A stretch of DNA of 64,000 nt from Hyphomicrobiales bacterium (GCA_900472575.1 UCIV01000003.1:1-64000); one strand, 5' to 3'; shown: positions 19,013 through 30,439, counted from the stretch's first letter. Made by a program: numbers and translations. Notes: generated by a model not told the origin, from the letters alone.

Positions 19013-19579
19013 ATGTTGAAACAACTTCGTCCGGCCATCGTCATGATCGTCGCCACCACGGCCATTACCGGCCTGATCTATCCATTCGCCATGACAGGCA
19101 TTGCGCAGGCTGTGTTTCCGGCGCAGGCGAATGGCAGCCTGATCGAAAGGGATGGTCAGGTGATCGGCTCGTCACTGATCGGCCAGAGCTTCGCCGGCGA
19201 GCAATATTTCCACGGCCGTCCCTCGGCTGCCGGTGACGGTTACAACGCTGCCTCGTCCTCCGGCTCCAATCTCGGCCCGACCAGCCAGAAACTGATCGAC
19301 CGGGTGAGGGCGGATTACGAGACTGCCAAGGCTTCCAACCCGAATGCGGAGGTGCCTATCGATCTTGTGACCGCCTCGGGCAGTGGCCTTGATCCGCATA
19401 TCTCGCCGGAGGCCGCCTATTTCCAGGTGGCGCGTGTGGCCAAGGCGCGCCAGATGGACGAGGCGAGCGTAAAGGCGCTGGTCGAAGCGCATGTCGAAGG
19501 CCGAGAGCTGGGCTTCCTCGGCGAGCCGGTGGTCAACGTGCTGGCGTTGAACATGGCGCTGGATGGCTCTAAGACGTAA
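19013..19579 (+). CDS. kdpC: K+-transporting ATPase subunit C
   Basis: A single-span periplasmic-facing subunit that supports K+ binding by KdpFAB. The 188-residue protein has an N-terminal membrane anchor ([20 protein letters not shown]) and the family motifs [39 protein letters not shown] and [22 protein letters not shown] precedes the ATG. A RIME-like repeat follows before kdpD. Confidence 0.96.
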   Translation: MLKQLRPAIVMIVATTAITGLIYPFAMTGIAQAVFPAQANGSLIERDGQVIGSSLIGQSFAGEQYFHGRPSAAGDGYNAASSSGSNLGPTSQKLIDRVRADYETAKASNPNAEVPIDLVTASGSGLDPHISPEAAYFQVARVAKARQMDEASVKALVEAHVEGRELGFLGEPVVNVLALNMALDGSKT

Positions 19580-19594
19580 GGAATGCAGGCGTTT

Positions 19595-19725
19595 GCCCCT
19601 CATCCGCCTGCCGGCACCTTCTCCCCGCAAGCGGGGAGAAGGACCAAGCCGCAAGCTCTCCGTTCCTCCTCGCCCCGCTTGCGGGGAGAGGGTGGTCGAG
19701 CGGAGCGGAGGCCGGGTGAGGGGCA
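19595..19725. repeat. RIME-like palindromic repeat between kdpC and kdpD
   Basis: The 131-bp element is bounded by the inverted ends TGCCCCTCA / TGAGGGGCA, with internal hairpins such as TTCTCCCCGCAAGCGGGGAGAA. Its flanks share sequence with the element at 14371-14540. It splits the kdpABC and kdpDE halves of the operon and keeps an open frame running into kdpD, which would mislead automatic start calling. Confidence 0.8.
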
Positions 19726-19750
19726 GCACCATCCTGAGAGACCGCATTTC

Positions 19751-22471
19751 ATGCCCGACGCCCCCCGCGAGAACGGCCGAGACACAGATACCAGACCCTC
19801 GCCGGATGCTCTCCTGCGTGAGGCGGAGCGGGAGAACCGTGGGCGGCTGAAGATCTTTTTTGGCGCCGCGCCCGGCGTCGGCAAGACCTATGAAATGCTG
19901 ATGTCCGGCAGGGCGCGGCAAGCCGATGGTGTCGATGTCGTCATCGGCGTGGTGGAGACGCATGGCCGGCGCGAAACCGAGGCCCTTATCGACGGGTTCG
20001 AGATCATCGCCCGCCGACAAATCGATTATCGCGGCCAGAGTCTCGAGGAGATGGATCTCGATGCCATCCTCGCCCGCCGTCCGGCTCTCGTTCTGGTGGA
20101 TGAACTGGCGCATACGAATGCCAGCGGCAGCCGCCATCCGAAACGTTACATGGATGTGCAGGAACTGCTGGCGCAGGGCATCGACGTCTATTCCACTCTC
20201 AATATCCAGCATGTCGAGAGCCTCAATGATGTCGTGGCGCAGATCACTCGCATCCGGGTGCGCGAGACGGTGCCGGACCTGATCATCGACCGTGCCGATG
20301 ATGTCGAGATCATCGACATCACCCCCGACGACCTGATCAAACGTCTCAACGACGGCAAGGTCTATATGCCGAAGACGGCGCGCCGGGCGATCGAGAACTA
20401 TTTTTCGCCGGGCAATCTGACGGCTTTGCGCGAACTGGCTTTGCGGCGTACCGCCCAGCGCGTCGACGAACAACTGCTCAACCACATGCAGGCCAATGCG
20501 ATTTCCGGTCCGTGGGCGGCGGGCGACAGGCTGCTCGTCTGCCTGGATCACGGGCGCAACGGAGCAAGCCTGGTGCGTTATGCCCGCAGGCAGGCGGATC
20601 GGCTCAGGGCGCCCTGGGCAGTATTGCATCTGGACACCCCGCAGGATGCCGCGCTTTCGGAGGAGGACAAGGACCGGCTGGCGACAAACATGCGGCTGGC
20701 GCAGCAGCTTGGCGCCGAGGCTGTCACGTTGCCGGGGCTTTCGCCGTCACGCGAAATCATTGCCTATGCCAATGCCAACAATTTCACCCATATCGTTGTC
20801 GGCCGGCCCGCAAAACCGCGCTGGCTGCAGTTCTGGCAAACTTCCGTCACCCATGACCTGATCCGGCATGCCGGTCATATCAGCGTCCACGTGATTTCCG
20901 GTGATCAGAAGGATGGTGAGGCAGACCGCGGTGTGAAGGTTGCGCAGGCGCCAAGACCTTTCCGGGTAAAACACTATCTGCAAAGCACGGTCTTCGTTGC
21001 GCTGGCAATCGCGGCGGGCGTTGCGCTCGACCAGACATTCGTCGTGCGTAATCTGGCGCTGGTCTTCCTGATGGCGGTTCTTGCTTCGGCGGTCCGGGGC
21101 GGACTGGGGCCGGGGCTGTTTGCCTCGTTGCTCGGGGCCGTCGCCTTCAACTTCTTTTTCCTCGAACCGCGCTACACATTCACGATCCGCGATCCGGAAA
21201 GCGTGATCGCGCTGCTCTTCTATCTCGGTGTTGCGCTCGTCGCCTCCAACCTGACGGCGGCGGTTCAGCGGCAGGCGGTTGCCGCCAGAGCAAGGGCGCG
21301 CACGACGGAAGATCTCTATCTCTTCTCCAAAAAGCTTGCGAGCACCGGGACGCTGGACGATGTGCTGTGGGTTACCGCCTTCCAGATCGCCTCGATGTTG
21401 AAGGTGAGGGTTGTCATCCTCTTGCCGGAGAGTGGAACGATCGCGGTGAAAGCGGGCTATCCGCCGGACGATACGCTGGTCGATGCCGATATCGCGGCCG
21501 CCAGATGGGCCTGGGAGCACAATCGCCCCGCCGGCCGCGCAGCCGACACACTGCCCGGCGCCAAACGGCTCTACCTGCCGCTTCGCACCGGTCGTGAGGC
21601 GGTCGGCGTCATCGGTCTCGACAACGATCGTCAGGGACCGCTTCTGACGCCCGAACAGCAGCGGCTGTTCGATGCGCTGGCGGATCAGGCAGCTCTCGCA
21701 ATCGAGCGGGTGCAACTGGTGTCGGATGTCGACAAGGCAAGGCTTGCGGCAGAAACCGACCGGCTGCGCACCGCGCTTCTCACCTCGATCAGCCATGACC
21801 TGAAGACCCCGCTTGCGGCGATCATGGGTTCGGCCGACATGCTGAAGGATCTGGGACCGCAATTGCAGGAAGAAACGCGGGCGGAGCTTCTGTCGACCGT
21901 CATCGACGAGTCCGAGCGGCTCAACCGCTTCATCGTTAACCTGCTCGACATGACGCGGCTCGGTTCCGGCGCAATGCAGCCGAACTACGCCCTGCATTTC
22001 GCCGGTGACATGGTGGGCACGGCGCTTGGCCGGGCGGCGAAGATCACATCGGGCCACACGGTGGAGGTTGGCATCCCGGCAGATCTGCCGATGCTGAAGG
22101 TCGATCCCGTGCTGTTCGAGCAGGTCCTGTTCAATCTGATCGATAACGCCGCCAAATATGCGCCGGAGGGCACGGTCATCGACATAAGGGGACAGAGGGA
22201 TGGAAATGCCGTCCTTCTCTCCGTCATGGACGAGGGGCCCGGCATACCGCCAGAAGACCTGGAGCGGATCTTCGACAGTTTCTACCGGGTACGCAAAAGC
22301 GATCAGGTAAGGGCGGGTACCGGGCTCGGGCTTGCCATCTGCCGCGGTTTCGTCGAAGCGATGGGCGGCACGATCCGGGCGCATAACCGGTCTGACCGTT
22401 CGGGGGCGATCTTTACCATCAGGATGCCGGTTCCCATGGACGTGCCGATCTTGGGGGATGAAAATGACTGA
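19751..22471 (+). CDS. kdpD: osmosensitive K+ channel histidine kinase
   Basis: The membrane sensor kinase for K+ limitation and turgor, and partner of KdpE. The 906-residue protein has the N-terminal KdpD domain with Walker A GAAPGVGKT near residues 38-46. A USP-like domain (about 255-375), a four-helix DUF4118 membrane region (about 405-505) and a GAF domain follow. HisKA has H682 in SISHDLKTPLAA, and the HATPase has N-box and GTGLGLAICRG motifs. The frame extends upstream to 19583, but that part lies in a repeat, so the ATG at 19751 is chosen. It overlaps kdpE by 8 bp. Confidence 0.93.
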   Translation: MPDAPRENGRDTDTRPSPDALLREAERENRGRLKIFFGAAPGVGKTYEMLMSGRARQADGVDVVIGVVETHGRRETEALIDGFEIIARRQIDYRGQSLEEMDLDAILARRPALVLVDELAHTNASGSRHPKRYMDVQELLAQGIDVYSTLNIQHVESLNDVVAQITRIRVRETVPDLIIDRADDVEIIDITPDDLIKRLNDGKVYMPKTARRAIENYFSPGNLTALRELALRRTAQRVDEQLLNHMQANAISGPWAAGDRLLVCLDHGRNGASLVRYARRQADRLRAPWAVLHLDTPQDAALSEEDKDRLATNMRLAQQLGAEAVTLPGLSPSREIIAYANANNFTHIVVGRPAKPRWLQFWQTSVTHDLIRHAGHISVHVISGDQKDGEADRGVKVAQAPRPFRVKHYLQSTVFVALAIAAGVALDQTFVVRNLALVFLMAVLASAVRGGLGPGLFASLLGAVAFNFFFLEPRYTFTIRDPESVIALLFYLGVALVASNLTAAVQRQAVAARARARTTEDLYLFSKKLASTGTLDDVLWVTAFQIASMLKVRVVILLPESGTIAVKAGYPPDDTLVDADIAAARWAWEHNRPAGRAADTLPGAKRLYLPLRTGREAVGVIGLDNDRQGPLLTPEQQRLFDALADQAALAIERVQLVSDVDKARLAAETDRLRTALLTSISHDLKTPLAAIMGSADMLKDLGPQLQEETRAELLSTVIDESERLNRFIVNLLDMTRLGSGAMQPNYALHFAGDMVGTALGRAAKITSGHTVEVGIPADLPMLKVDPVLFEQVLFNLIDNAAKYAPEGTVIDIRGQRDGNAVLLSVMDEGPGIPPEDLERIFDSFYRVRKSDQVRAGTGLGLAICRGFVEAMGGTIRAHNRSDRSGAIFTIRMPVPMDVPILGDEND

Positions 22472-23156
22472 AAACGCCGTACGTATCCTGATCGTCGATG
22501 ACGAGCCGCCGATCCGCAAGCTGTTGCGCGTGGGCCTGAGCGCGCAGGCCTATGCCGTCAGCGAGGCGATGAATGCGAAGGTGGCCATGGAGCTGGCGGT
22601 CAGCGACAAGCCGGATCTTATCATTCTGGATCTCGGCCTTCCGGATATGTCCGGCCACGATCTGCTCGCCAAATGGCGCGGCGAGGGAATGACTCTGCCG
22701 ATCGTCATCCTGTCGAGCCGCACCGACGAGGCGGGCATCGTCAAGGCGCTGGAACTTGGCGCCGACGACTATGTGACGAAACCCTTCGGGATGAGCGAAC
22801 TGGGTGCGCGCATCCGCGTGGCACTGCGCCACCGGTTGCAGGCGCAGGGCGAAAAGCCGGTTTTCCAGACCGGTGAGCTGTCGGTCGATCTGGTCAAGCG
22901 GATCGTCAAGGTGGCAGGCCGCGACGTGAAGCTGTCGCCGAAGGAATACGACATCCTGCGCATTCTCGTGCAGCATGCCGGCAAGGTGCTGACCCACCGG
23001 TTCCTGCTGGAACATGTCTGGGACGGGCTGACCGATGTTCAGTATCTGCGCGTCTATGTGCGCCAGCTCAGGCAGAAGATCGAGGCGACGCCCGACCAAC
23101 CGCGATTTATCCTGACGGAGACCGGCGTCGGCTATCGTCTGGCCGCGCCGGATTGA
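22464..23156 (+). CDS. kdpE: KdpE response regulator
   Basis: An OmpR-family transcriptional activator of kdp genes. The 230-residue protein has an N-terminal receiver (VDDEPPIRK acidic pocket, phospho-acceptor D56 in ILDLGLPDMSG, KPFGMSEL lysine) and a C-terminal winged helix (LSPKEYDILRILVQHAGKVL onward, ending ILTETGVGYRLAAPD). The start at 22464 overlaps the kdpD stop, giving translational coupling. It is convergent with corA, 7 bp away. Confidence 0.95.
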   Translation: MTENAVRILIVDDEPPIRKLLRVGLSAQAYAVSEAMNAKVAMELAVSDKPDLIILDLGLPDMSGHDLLAKWRGEGMTLPIVILSSRTDEAGIVKALELGADDYVTKPFGMSELGARIRVALRHRLQAQGEKPVFQTGELSVDLVKRIVKVAGRDVKLSPKEYDILRILVQHAGKVLTHRFLLEHVWDGLTDVQYLRVYVRQLRQKIEATPDQPRFILTETGVGYRLAAPD

Positions 23157-23163
23157 TCCGGAG

Positions 23164-24129
23164 CTAAAGCCAGCCGACCTTCTTGAAGCGATGATAGAGC
23201 ACGCCGCAGACGAGGACGATTGCGGCAAGCACGACGTAATAACCGTATTCGGTCTTCAACTCCGGCATGTTCTCGAAATTCATGCCGTAAATGCCGGCGA
23301 CAGCTGTCGGCACGGCCAGGATCGCGGCCCAGGAGGCAAGCTGCCTGGTGATGACGCCCTGACGCTGCTGTTCCAGAAGGTTAGAGGCCTCGAAGACTGA
23401 GGTGATGACTTCCCGAAGGCCGCCGACCATGCTTTCCACCCGTCGGCAGTGGTCCAGAACGTCGCGGAAATAGGGTTTGGCGTGCTTGTCCAGGCAGGGC
23501 AGGTCCAGATTGACGAGTTTGCCCGCCACTTCCGTCATCGGTCCGAGAATGCGCCCGAACAGGATCAATTGCCGTCTCAGCCGGAACAGGCGGCGGATCT
23601 GCTCGCGTTCGAGGAAATTGGCGAGCATCTTCTGCTCCATCTCCAGAACGCGATCCTCGATCGTCTGAACCGTTGGCAGATAACCATCAACGATGAAATC
23701 GATAATGCCGTGCAGCACATAGTCGGGGCCTTGCGACAGCAGTTTCGGCGAGGCTTCGAGCTGGGAGCGCACTTCGCTGTGGCTGCGCATCGAGCCGTGC
23801 CGGACGGTGATGATATGGCGCTGTCCGACGAAGATTGCAGTCTCGCCGTATTTGATCTTGTCGCCGTCGAGATGGGCGGTCTTGGCGACGACAAAAAGCT
23901 GGTCGCCATAGGCCTCGACCTTGGGGATCTGATGTGCGTTGAGCGCATCTTCAACAGCAAGTTCATGCAGGCTATAGGTCTTTGCGAGCGTTTTCAGCTC
24001 GTCGGCTGTCGGCTCGTGCAGGCCGATCCAGGCGAATTCGTCACCAGTCAGCGCTGGACAGGGTTCGTCTATCGGGAGAGGGCGCCCGCGCTTTCCGTTC
24101 GTGTATACATAGGAGGCGACGACAGTCAT
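23164..24129 (-). CDS. corA: CorA-family magnesium/cobalt transporter
   Basis: A pentameric inner-membrane Mg2+/Co2+ channel. The 321-residue protein has a long cytoplasmic N-domain and two C-terminal transmembrane helices, with the signature GMN loop in GIYGMNFENMPELKTEYGYY. The last residues FKKVGWL are typical of the family. It is convergent with kdpE. Upstream, a palindromic intergenic repeat separates it from kup on the same strand, so it probably has its own or a read-through promoter. Confidence 0.93.
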   Translation of the reverse strand: MTVVASYVYTNGKRGRPLPIDEPCPALTGDEFAWIGLHEPTADELKTLAKTYSLHELAVEDALNAHQIPKVEAYGDQLFVVAKTAHLDGDKIKYGETAIFVGQRHIITVRHGSMRSHSEVRSQLEASPKLLSQGPDYVLHGIIDFIVDGYLPTVQTIEDRVLEMEQKMLANFLEREQIRRLFRLRRQLILFGRILGPMTEVAGKLVNLDLPCLDKHAKPYFRDVLDHCRRVESMVGGLREVITSVFEASNLLEQQRQGVITRQLASWAAILAVPTAVAGIYGMNFENMPELKTEYGYYVVLAAIVLVCGVLYHRFKKVGWL

Positions 24130-24145
24130 GGCGCTCTATCTCTTT

Positions 24146-24201
24146 GTTTAAACGCAATTCCGGCCGCAAAACCGGTGTCCACTTTTGCTGGAATTGCTTT
24201 A
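24146..24201. repeat. short Rhizobiales palindromic repeat overlapping the kup stop
   Basis: An inverted repeat with outer arms GCAATTCC (24154-24161) and GGAATTGC (24190-24197), enclosing CGGCCGCAAAACCGGTGTCC. It resembles a very common intergenic repeat of Rhizobiales with GCAATTCCGG and AAAACC blocks (recognised from memory). Its right end supplies the TAA of kup. Confidence 0.65.
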
Positions 24202-26112
24202 AATCGCGACCTGCTCACCCAGTTCCACCACGCGGTTCGGCGGCAGCTTGAAATAGGCTGAAGGATCGATGCCGAAATCGGCGAGGATGATGTAGAGCTT
24301 TTCCTGCCAGCGCGGCAGGCCGGTATTGGGCGTTTCGATCAGGTTGCGGCGACCGAGATAGAAAGAGGTCTGCATGATTTCGAACTTGAAGCCCTTTTTC
24401 TTGCAAACGGTCAGAGCCTTGGCGACGTTGGGTTCATCCATGTAGCCGAAGGTGATGTCGAGGCGGATGAAGCGCTTCGACAATCTCGTCATCTCGACAC
24501 GTTCCTGCTGAGGCACATAGGGCTTGTCCTGGGTCCAGATGGTCAGGATGACGTTCTGTTCGTGCAGGACGTGGTTGTGCTTCAGATTGTGCAACAGAAC
24601 GGCGGGGGTGCGATCCGGCACGCTGGTCAGGAAGACCGCGGTTCCGGGTACGGTCACGGGTGCGCTGGCGGTTTCCCGTTCGATGGAGCTTTCGATCGAG
24701 GTGATGAAGGTTTCCAGCGGAATGTCGTTCTTGGCCGTCTTTTCCTTCAGGTATTTCGATCCCTTCGTCCATGTCCACATGGTCAGCATGATGACCAGCG
24801 CGAGCATGACCGGCACCCAGCCGCCGTCATGGACCTTGAGAAGGTTGGCGGCGAGGAAGATCGTCTCAATGACGAAAAGCGGTCCCAGAATGATCGCAGC
24901 CGTTATGGCCTTGTAACCCCATACGGCGCGCAGGAACTGGAAGGACATCAGCGTCGTGACCACCATCGCGCCGGTGACCGAGATACCGTAGGCGGTGGCA
25001 AGCGATTCCGAATCCCCGAAGGAGAAGATGAGTACGATGACGCCGATGAACAGGACCATGTTGACGGCCGGTACATAGATCTGCCCGGTATTGGTCTCGG
25101 AGGTGAACTTGATCGCAAGACGCGGCAGGAAGCCCAGGTGCACTGCCTGGCGGGCCAGCGAAAAGGCCCCGGTGATGACGGCCTGGCTGGCGATGATTGT
25201 CGCCATGGTAGCAAGGATCACCATCGGCAACAGCGCCCAATCGGGATAAAGCAGATAGAACGGGTTGGAAATCTTTGTCGGATCGGCAAGCACGAGCGCG
25301 CCCTGGCCGAGATAGTTCAGGGCAAGCGCCGGGAAGACGAGGATGAACCAGGCGACACTGATCGGCTTCCTGCCGAAATGCCCCAGGTCCGCATAAAGCG
25401 CTTCGGCACCGGTGACGGTGAGGAAGACGGCGCCGAGCACGATCAGCCCGGCCCAGCCAGCATGGGTGATGAACCAGAGAGCGTTGATCGGGTTGAGGGC
25501 CTGCAGGATCGTCAAGTCGTCGCCGATATGGATGAGGCCGCCCCAGGCCATGGCAAGGAACCACACGACGGTGATCGGCCCGAAGAATTTCATTACGGCC
25601 GCGGTGCCCTTGGACTGGACCATGAACAGACAGATCATGATGGCAGCGGAGAGCGGCAGAACGTAACCGGAGAAAGCAGGCGTGATAAGCTTCATGCCTT
25701 CGAGCGCCGACATGACCGATAGCGCCGGGGTAATCATCGCGTCGCCGATGAACAGCGCCGAACCGATCAGGCCTGCAAAGAAAAGCACCGGCATGTAGCT
25801 TCCGGTCTTCTTCATCAGAAGCGCCAGAAGCGAAAGCGTGCCGCCTTCACCGTCATTGTCTGCACGCAGAAGAAACAGAACGTATTTGAAGGTTACGATG
25901 ATGGTCAGTGTCCAGACCATCAGCGAGATCAGGCCTATCACGTGCTCGTCACGAATGCCGTTGGCTGCAAACGGACGCAACGCCTCGCGGAACGCATAGA
26001 GAGGGCTGGTGCCGATGTCGCCATATACGACCCCGATCGACCCTAGCAGCAGCACAAGAAATTTGCGGGTTTCCGAAGTGGTATCGGAAGCGGCGGCATG
26101 CGATGCGGTCAT
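24199..26112 (-). CDS. kup: Kup-family K+ uptake protein
   Basis: A low-affinity K+/H+ symporter of the KUP/HAK/KT family in the inner membrane. The 637-residue protein has 12 hydrophobic segments and begins with the conserved [20 protein letters not shown] after a short polar leader. A cytoplasmic C-terminal domain of about 150 residues ([20 protein letters not shown]) follows. An open frame extends to 26295, but the ATG at 26112 gives the family start. It is placed next to corA and kdp, so this is a cation-transport island. It is divergent from the DapA-like gene. Confidence 0.95.
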   Translation of the reverse strand: MTASHAAASDTTSETRKFLVLLLGSIGVVYGDIGTSPLYAFREALRPFAANGIRDEHVIGLISLMVWTLTIIVTFKYVLFLLRADNDGEGGTLSLLALLMKKTGSYMPVLFFAGLIGSALFIGDAMITPALSVMSALEGMKLITPAFSGYVLPLSAAIMICLFMVQSKGTAAVMKFFGPITVVWFLAMAWGGLIHIGDDLTILQALNPINALWFITHAGWAGLIVLGAVFLTVTGAEALYADLGHFGRKPISVAWFILVFPALALNYLGQGALVLADPTKISNPFYLLYPDWALLPMVILATMATIIASQAVITGAFSLARQAVHLGFLPRLAIKFTSETNTGQIYVPAVNMVLFIGVIVLIFSFGDSESLATAYGISVTGAMVVTTLMSFQFLRAVWGYKAITAAIILGPLFVIETIFLAANLLKVHDGGWVPVMLALVIMLTMWTWTKGSKYLKEKTAKNDIPLETFITSIESSIERETASAPVTVPGTAVFLTSVPDRTPAVLLHNLKHNHVLHEQNVILTIWTQDKPYVPQQERVEMTRLSKRFIRLDITFGYMDEPNVAKALTVCKKKGFKFEIMQTSFYLGRRNLIETPNTGLPRWQEKLYIILADFGIDPSAYFKLPPNRVVELGEQVAI

Positions 26113-26293
26113 AAAGTCTCCAGGCGCAGGGCCAAGGTGTCGTTCGATGTATATGTCTGGCGCGGAATATGGTGCATCGCCGCGGTCAAGGCAAATGGAT
26201 GCATATAAGACTTTGATGTCATAGTCTCGCCCCACATATCGAAATCCTATGCGGTGAGAGCAATGTTGGTTTCTGTAAAACAGGAGCCAAATC

Positions 26294-27199
26294 ATGACAC
26301 CCTTCCTTCGCGCAAGGCGTCAAACTTACACACCCCTTTTGAGCCCCTTCAACGATGGCCGGATCGATCTTTCGGAATTCGAGGCAACGATCGATCGGCA
26401 GATCATCGCCGGAGTGGATGGAATTGTGGTTTGCGACGTTGTCGGCGAGGGTCCGGTGCTCGGCTCGGATGAATACCAGAGCCTGCTGAAAACCGCTGTT
26501 TCGCGGGGCCGACCACATCTGAGCGTGATAGCTGCGACCGGCACAAACTGCACTGTAAAGACCGCGGAGCGATGCCGCCGCGCCGAAGAGCTCGGTGCCG
26601 ATGCCTTGCTGGTGACGGTGCCGTATTATTCGAAACCGACGCTCAAGGGAGTGATCAATCACTTTCGCGAAATCACTGCTGCCGTCGATATCCCGGTTGT
26701 TGTGGATGATGATCCGGGGCGCACGGCAAAGGACTATGGCCCGGCGCTAATGGATGCGCTTGCCGAAATCGATCCTATCGCCGGCATATGTCATGGCGCC
26801 GGGCGTCTCGAACATTTCGCGGCCTTGCCGGCATCGCTCAGAGATCGGTTCATGCATCTTTCGAGAGATGACAGGAAGCTGATGGAATTCCTGGATCTGG
26901 GTGGGCACGGCGCCTTGTCGGCGTTGGCCAATATCATCCCATCTCCGGTGCAGACCATGGTGGCGATGGCGGAGCGTGGCAGTGGCTGCGATTCTCTGCT
27001 GCAGGCCATGTCCGTTGCTGCGGCGGCTGTTTGTGGGGATGACGTTGCCGCGCTGAAGGAGGCGCAGTTCTTCCTGCACCAGTCACCGGCTGATGTCCGC
27101 TTGCCACTGGTGGCTGCCGAACCGGAAACGATCCTGCGCGTGCGGCATGCCTTCGCGCCTTTTGCCAGATGCGAGCCGTCGACGCGAGAGGCTGCGTGA
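26294..27199 (+). CDS. dihydrodipicolinate synthase-family protein lacking catalytic residues
   Basis: A 301-residue TIM-barrel protein that aligns along its whole length with DapA. Matching anchors are [37 protein letters not shown] and [13 protein letters not shown]. However, the Schiff-base lysine of DapA is replaced by cysteine at 166 ([10 protein letters not shown] for GIKEATGNL), the catalytic tyrosine by Asp138, and the TT pair in GTTGES by VV. It therefore cannot work as a normal class I aldolase/DHDPS. AGGAG precedes the ATG. It is divergent from kup and upstream of the GAF/Fis regulator. A ligand-binding or regulatory role is possible (inference). Confidence 0.82.
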   Translation: MTPFLRARRQTYTPLLSPFNDGRIDLSEFEATIDRQIIAGVDGIVVCDVVGEGPVLGSDEYQSLLKTAVSRGRPHLSVIAATGTNCTVKTAERCRRAEELGADALLVTVPYYSKPTLKGVINHFREITAAVDIPVVVDDDPGRTAKDYGPALMDALAEIDPIAGICHGAGRLEHFAALPASLRDRFMHLSRDDRKLMEFLDLGGHGALSALANIIPSPVQTMVAMAERGSGCDSLLQAMSVAAAAVCGDDVAALKEAQFFLHQSPADVRLPLVAAEPETILRVRHAFAPFARCEPSTREAA

Positions 27200-27321
27200 T
27201 CGGCCGCATCTAGGCCGCGTGTGGTATTTCGATAAATAGTTCGTGGGGCCGCCTGCTTGACGATTGCAAAGCGCCGGCTTTTTAGCGAAACTTGATGCAA
27301 GAATTGGCCCGGGAGGAGCCC

Positions 27322-28275
27322 ATGCATCCCGTTTCCCTGCATGCGGACGAGGTCTACGCCTCGGCCCAGTCCGCTGCCGCAAGCTCACCTGTTGTCGCTT
27401 CGTGGCGGCGCTGCATGGTTATGCACCATCTTGCGCCCGAGCAGGAACGCGCACCCGAACGCTTGACGGACAGCGAATTTCGCCAGACGCGGCAGGCCTC
27501 GGAGCGCCTGATTGTCGAGGCGCGCGAGGAAATGGACAAGCTCTTTTCGACCGTCGGCAGGTCGGGCTGCTGCCTGCTGCTGACCGACCGAAACGGTGTT
27601 GCGCTGGAACGGCGCGGCACGGCGGGGGATGACCGGGCCTTTCACGATCTTGGCCTTTGGACGGCGGCCATCTGGACCGAGGCGAGTATCGGAACCAACG
27701 GTATCGGTACGGCACTGGCGGACGAACGAGCGGTTTCGATCTTTCGCGACCAGCATTTCTTTTCGTCCAATACGGGATTGAGCTGCACTACCGCCCCTAT
27801 CCGCGATCATCGCGGCGAAGTGGCGGCGGCGCTCGATATTTCCACGTGTCGGGACGACGTCAATGAAATGATGCTCTCGATTCTTTCCCAGACGGTGCGC
27901 GATGCGGCGCTCAGGATTGAGCTCAACCTGTTCCGATCCGCCTTTCCAGGCGCCCGTTTCCTGATGGTGCCGCAGGCCGCACATGCGGCGGCGGCACTTC
28001 TTGCGGTCGATCGCAACGATCTGGTCATCGGCGCGACGCGTGCGGCGCGCCTGGCTCTTGCGCTGGACGACAGCCGTATCGCCGCCGGCATTCCGGCTGC
28101 GGATGCTCTCGACGAGAACCGGGCGGGCGATCGTCAGGATCTGGTCGAAGCGGAACGGGCGGCGTTGATGCGCGCCCTGTCGCGCGCCAACGGCAATGTC
28201 TCGCAGGCGGCTATTGCGCTCGGCATGAGCCGGGCAACGCTTCACCGCAAGATGAACCGTTTCGGTCTCCATTGA
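27322..28275 (+). CDS. AcoR-like GAF/Fis transcriptional regulator without AAA+ domain
   Basis: A 317-residue protein with an N-terminal AcoR-type region (VVASWRRCMVMHHLAPEQER), a GAF domain about residues 65-200 (LLTDRNGVALERRG, ASIGTNGIGTALADERAVSI), and a C-terminal Fis-type helix-turn-helix (ALSRANGNVSQAAIALGMSR). It lacks the central sigma-54 AAA+ domain of full AcoR proteins, so it is not a classical enhancer-binding activator. The start at 27322 is preferred over 27292 because GGGAGGAG precedes it. It immediately precedes an aldehyde dehydrogenase with a perfect palindrome in its leader, its likely target. Confidence 0.85.
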   Translation: MHPVSLHADEVYASAQSAAASSPVVASWRRCMVMHHLAPEQERAPERLTDSEFRQTRQASERLIVEAREEMDKLFSTVGRSGCCLLLTDRNGVALERRGTAGDDRAFHDLGLWTAAIWTEASIGTNGIGTALADERAVSIFRDQHFFSSNTGLSCTTAPIRDHRGEVAAALDISTCRDDVNEMMLSILSQTVRDAALRIELNLFRSAFPGARFLMVPQAAHAAAALLAVDRNDLVIGATRAARLALALDDSRIAAGIPAADALDENRAGDRQDLVEAERAALMRALSRANGNVSQAAIALGMSRATLHRKMNRFGLH

Positions 28276-28310
28276 CGTAAATCGAATTCTGTTGCGGTGC
28301 CGCATGGTTT

Positions 28311-28350
28311 GCGGCGCACACTGTCGCAAGGGTGCGACAGTGTGCGCCGC
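28311..28350. promoter_or_regulatory. perfect 18-bp palindrome before aldehyde dehydrogenase
   Basis: The arms GCGGCGCACACTGTCGCA and its exact complement flank a 4-nt spacer AGGG. The core TGTCGCA-N4-TGCGACA looks like an activator or repressor binding site. It lies 35 nt after the regulator stop and 99 nt before the dehydrogenase start. A transcription terminator is the alternative reading, but no T-run follows. Confidence 0.6.
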
Positions 28351-28449
28351 CATATGGTCACACCCTGCTTTTCGTCAAGAACGGGACGACGCAGATTTCC
28401 TTCCAGCCCGGTCCCGAACCGGGAAGCCAGCTCATCATGGGAGGATGAC

Positions 28450-29958
<1,509 letters not shown>

Positions 29959-29967
29959 TCCAAGCCG

Positions 29968-29997
29968 GAGCCGGGCAGGGGAATCCCTGTCCGGCTC
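29968..29997 (+). terminator. hairpin after aldehyde dehydrogenase
   Basis: A 13-bp stem (GAGCCGGGCAGGG / CCCTGTCCGGCTC, one mismatch) with a GAAT loop, starting 10 nt after the stop. It lacks a T-run, so termination may be partial. Confidence 0.6.
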
Positions 29998-30080
29998 TCG
30001 CGCCTATCAACCGGCCTTGAAATTCTCGCGAAAGGACTATTCGATAGGCAGTCATAATCCGGCAGCCGAGATATTCCGCG

Positions 30081-30410
30081 ATGTCGAATGAAAATGAACC
30101 GCTGGTCGAAATGCTTTTCCGCAATGGCACGCTGACCGTTGTGGGGATCATTCTCTCGTTCTCTCTGACATTTCTCAGCCAATGGGCTCAAAACCCGATC
30201 CCATGGACCCTTATCGACCTGCCGACGATGCTTCTGCTCTCCGCCGGGATCATCACGCAGGGGAGCTCTCTCGTGATCTTTCTGCGGCACGATTCACTGC
30301 AGCGGCGGGTATATGACAAGGCAAGCAAAGTGTTTCTCTGCGGCCTGGCGATGACTGTCTCGGGTGTTTTCATGGCGATCGTGATAGACTTCGTTCAGCT
30401 CATCACCTGA
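30081..30410 (+). CDS. hypothetical membrane protein
   Basis: A 109-residue protein with three predicted transmembrane helices (GTLTVVGIILSFSLTFLSQW, LIDLPTMLLLSAGIITQG and VFLCGLAMTVSGVFMAIVID). The N-terminus is acidic and cytoplasmic-looking. The family is not recognised. It sits between the aldehyde dehydrogenase and the DUF779 gene on the same strand, 29 bp ahead of the latter, which suggests co-transcription with it. No clear Shine-Dalgarno is seen. Confidence 0.6.
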   Translation: MSNENEPLVEMLFRNGTLTVVGIILSFSLTFLSQWAQNPIPWTLIDLPTMLLLSAGIITQGSSLVIFLRHDSLQRRVYDKASKVFLCGLAMTVSGVFMAIVIDFVQLIT

Positions 30411-30439
30411 GCATCAAAAGCTCTTTGGGAGGAGAGATC

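Noticed and set aside
19583..19750. N-terminal extension of kdpD
   Set aside because: The extra codons are translated RIME-like repeat sequence, and the KdpD family starts near the chosen ATG at 19751.
28354..28368. Possible sigma-54 promoter (TGGTCACACCCTGC) before the aldehyde dehydrogenase
   Set aside because: The GG and GC elements are spaced one base short of the required GG-N10-GC, and the neighbouring regulator lacks the AAA+ domain needed for sigma-54 activation.
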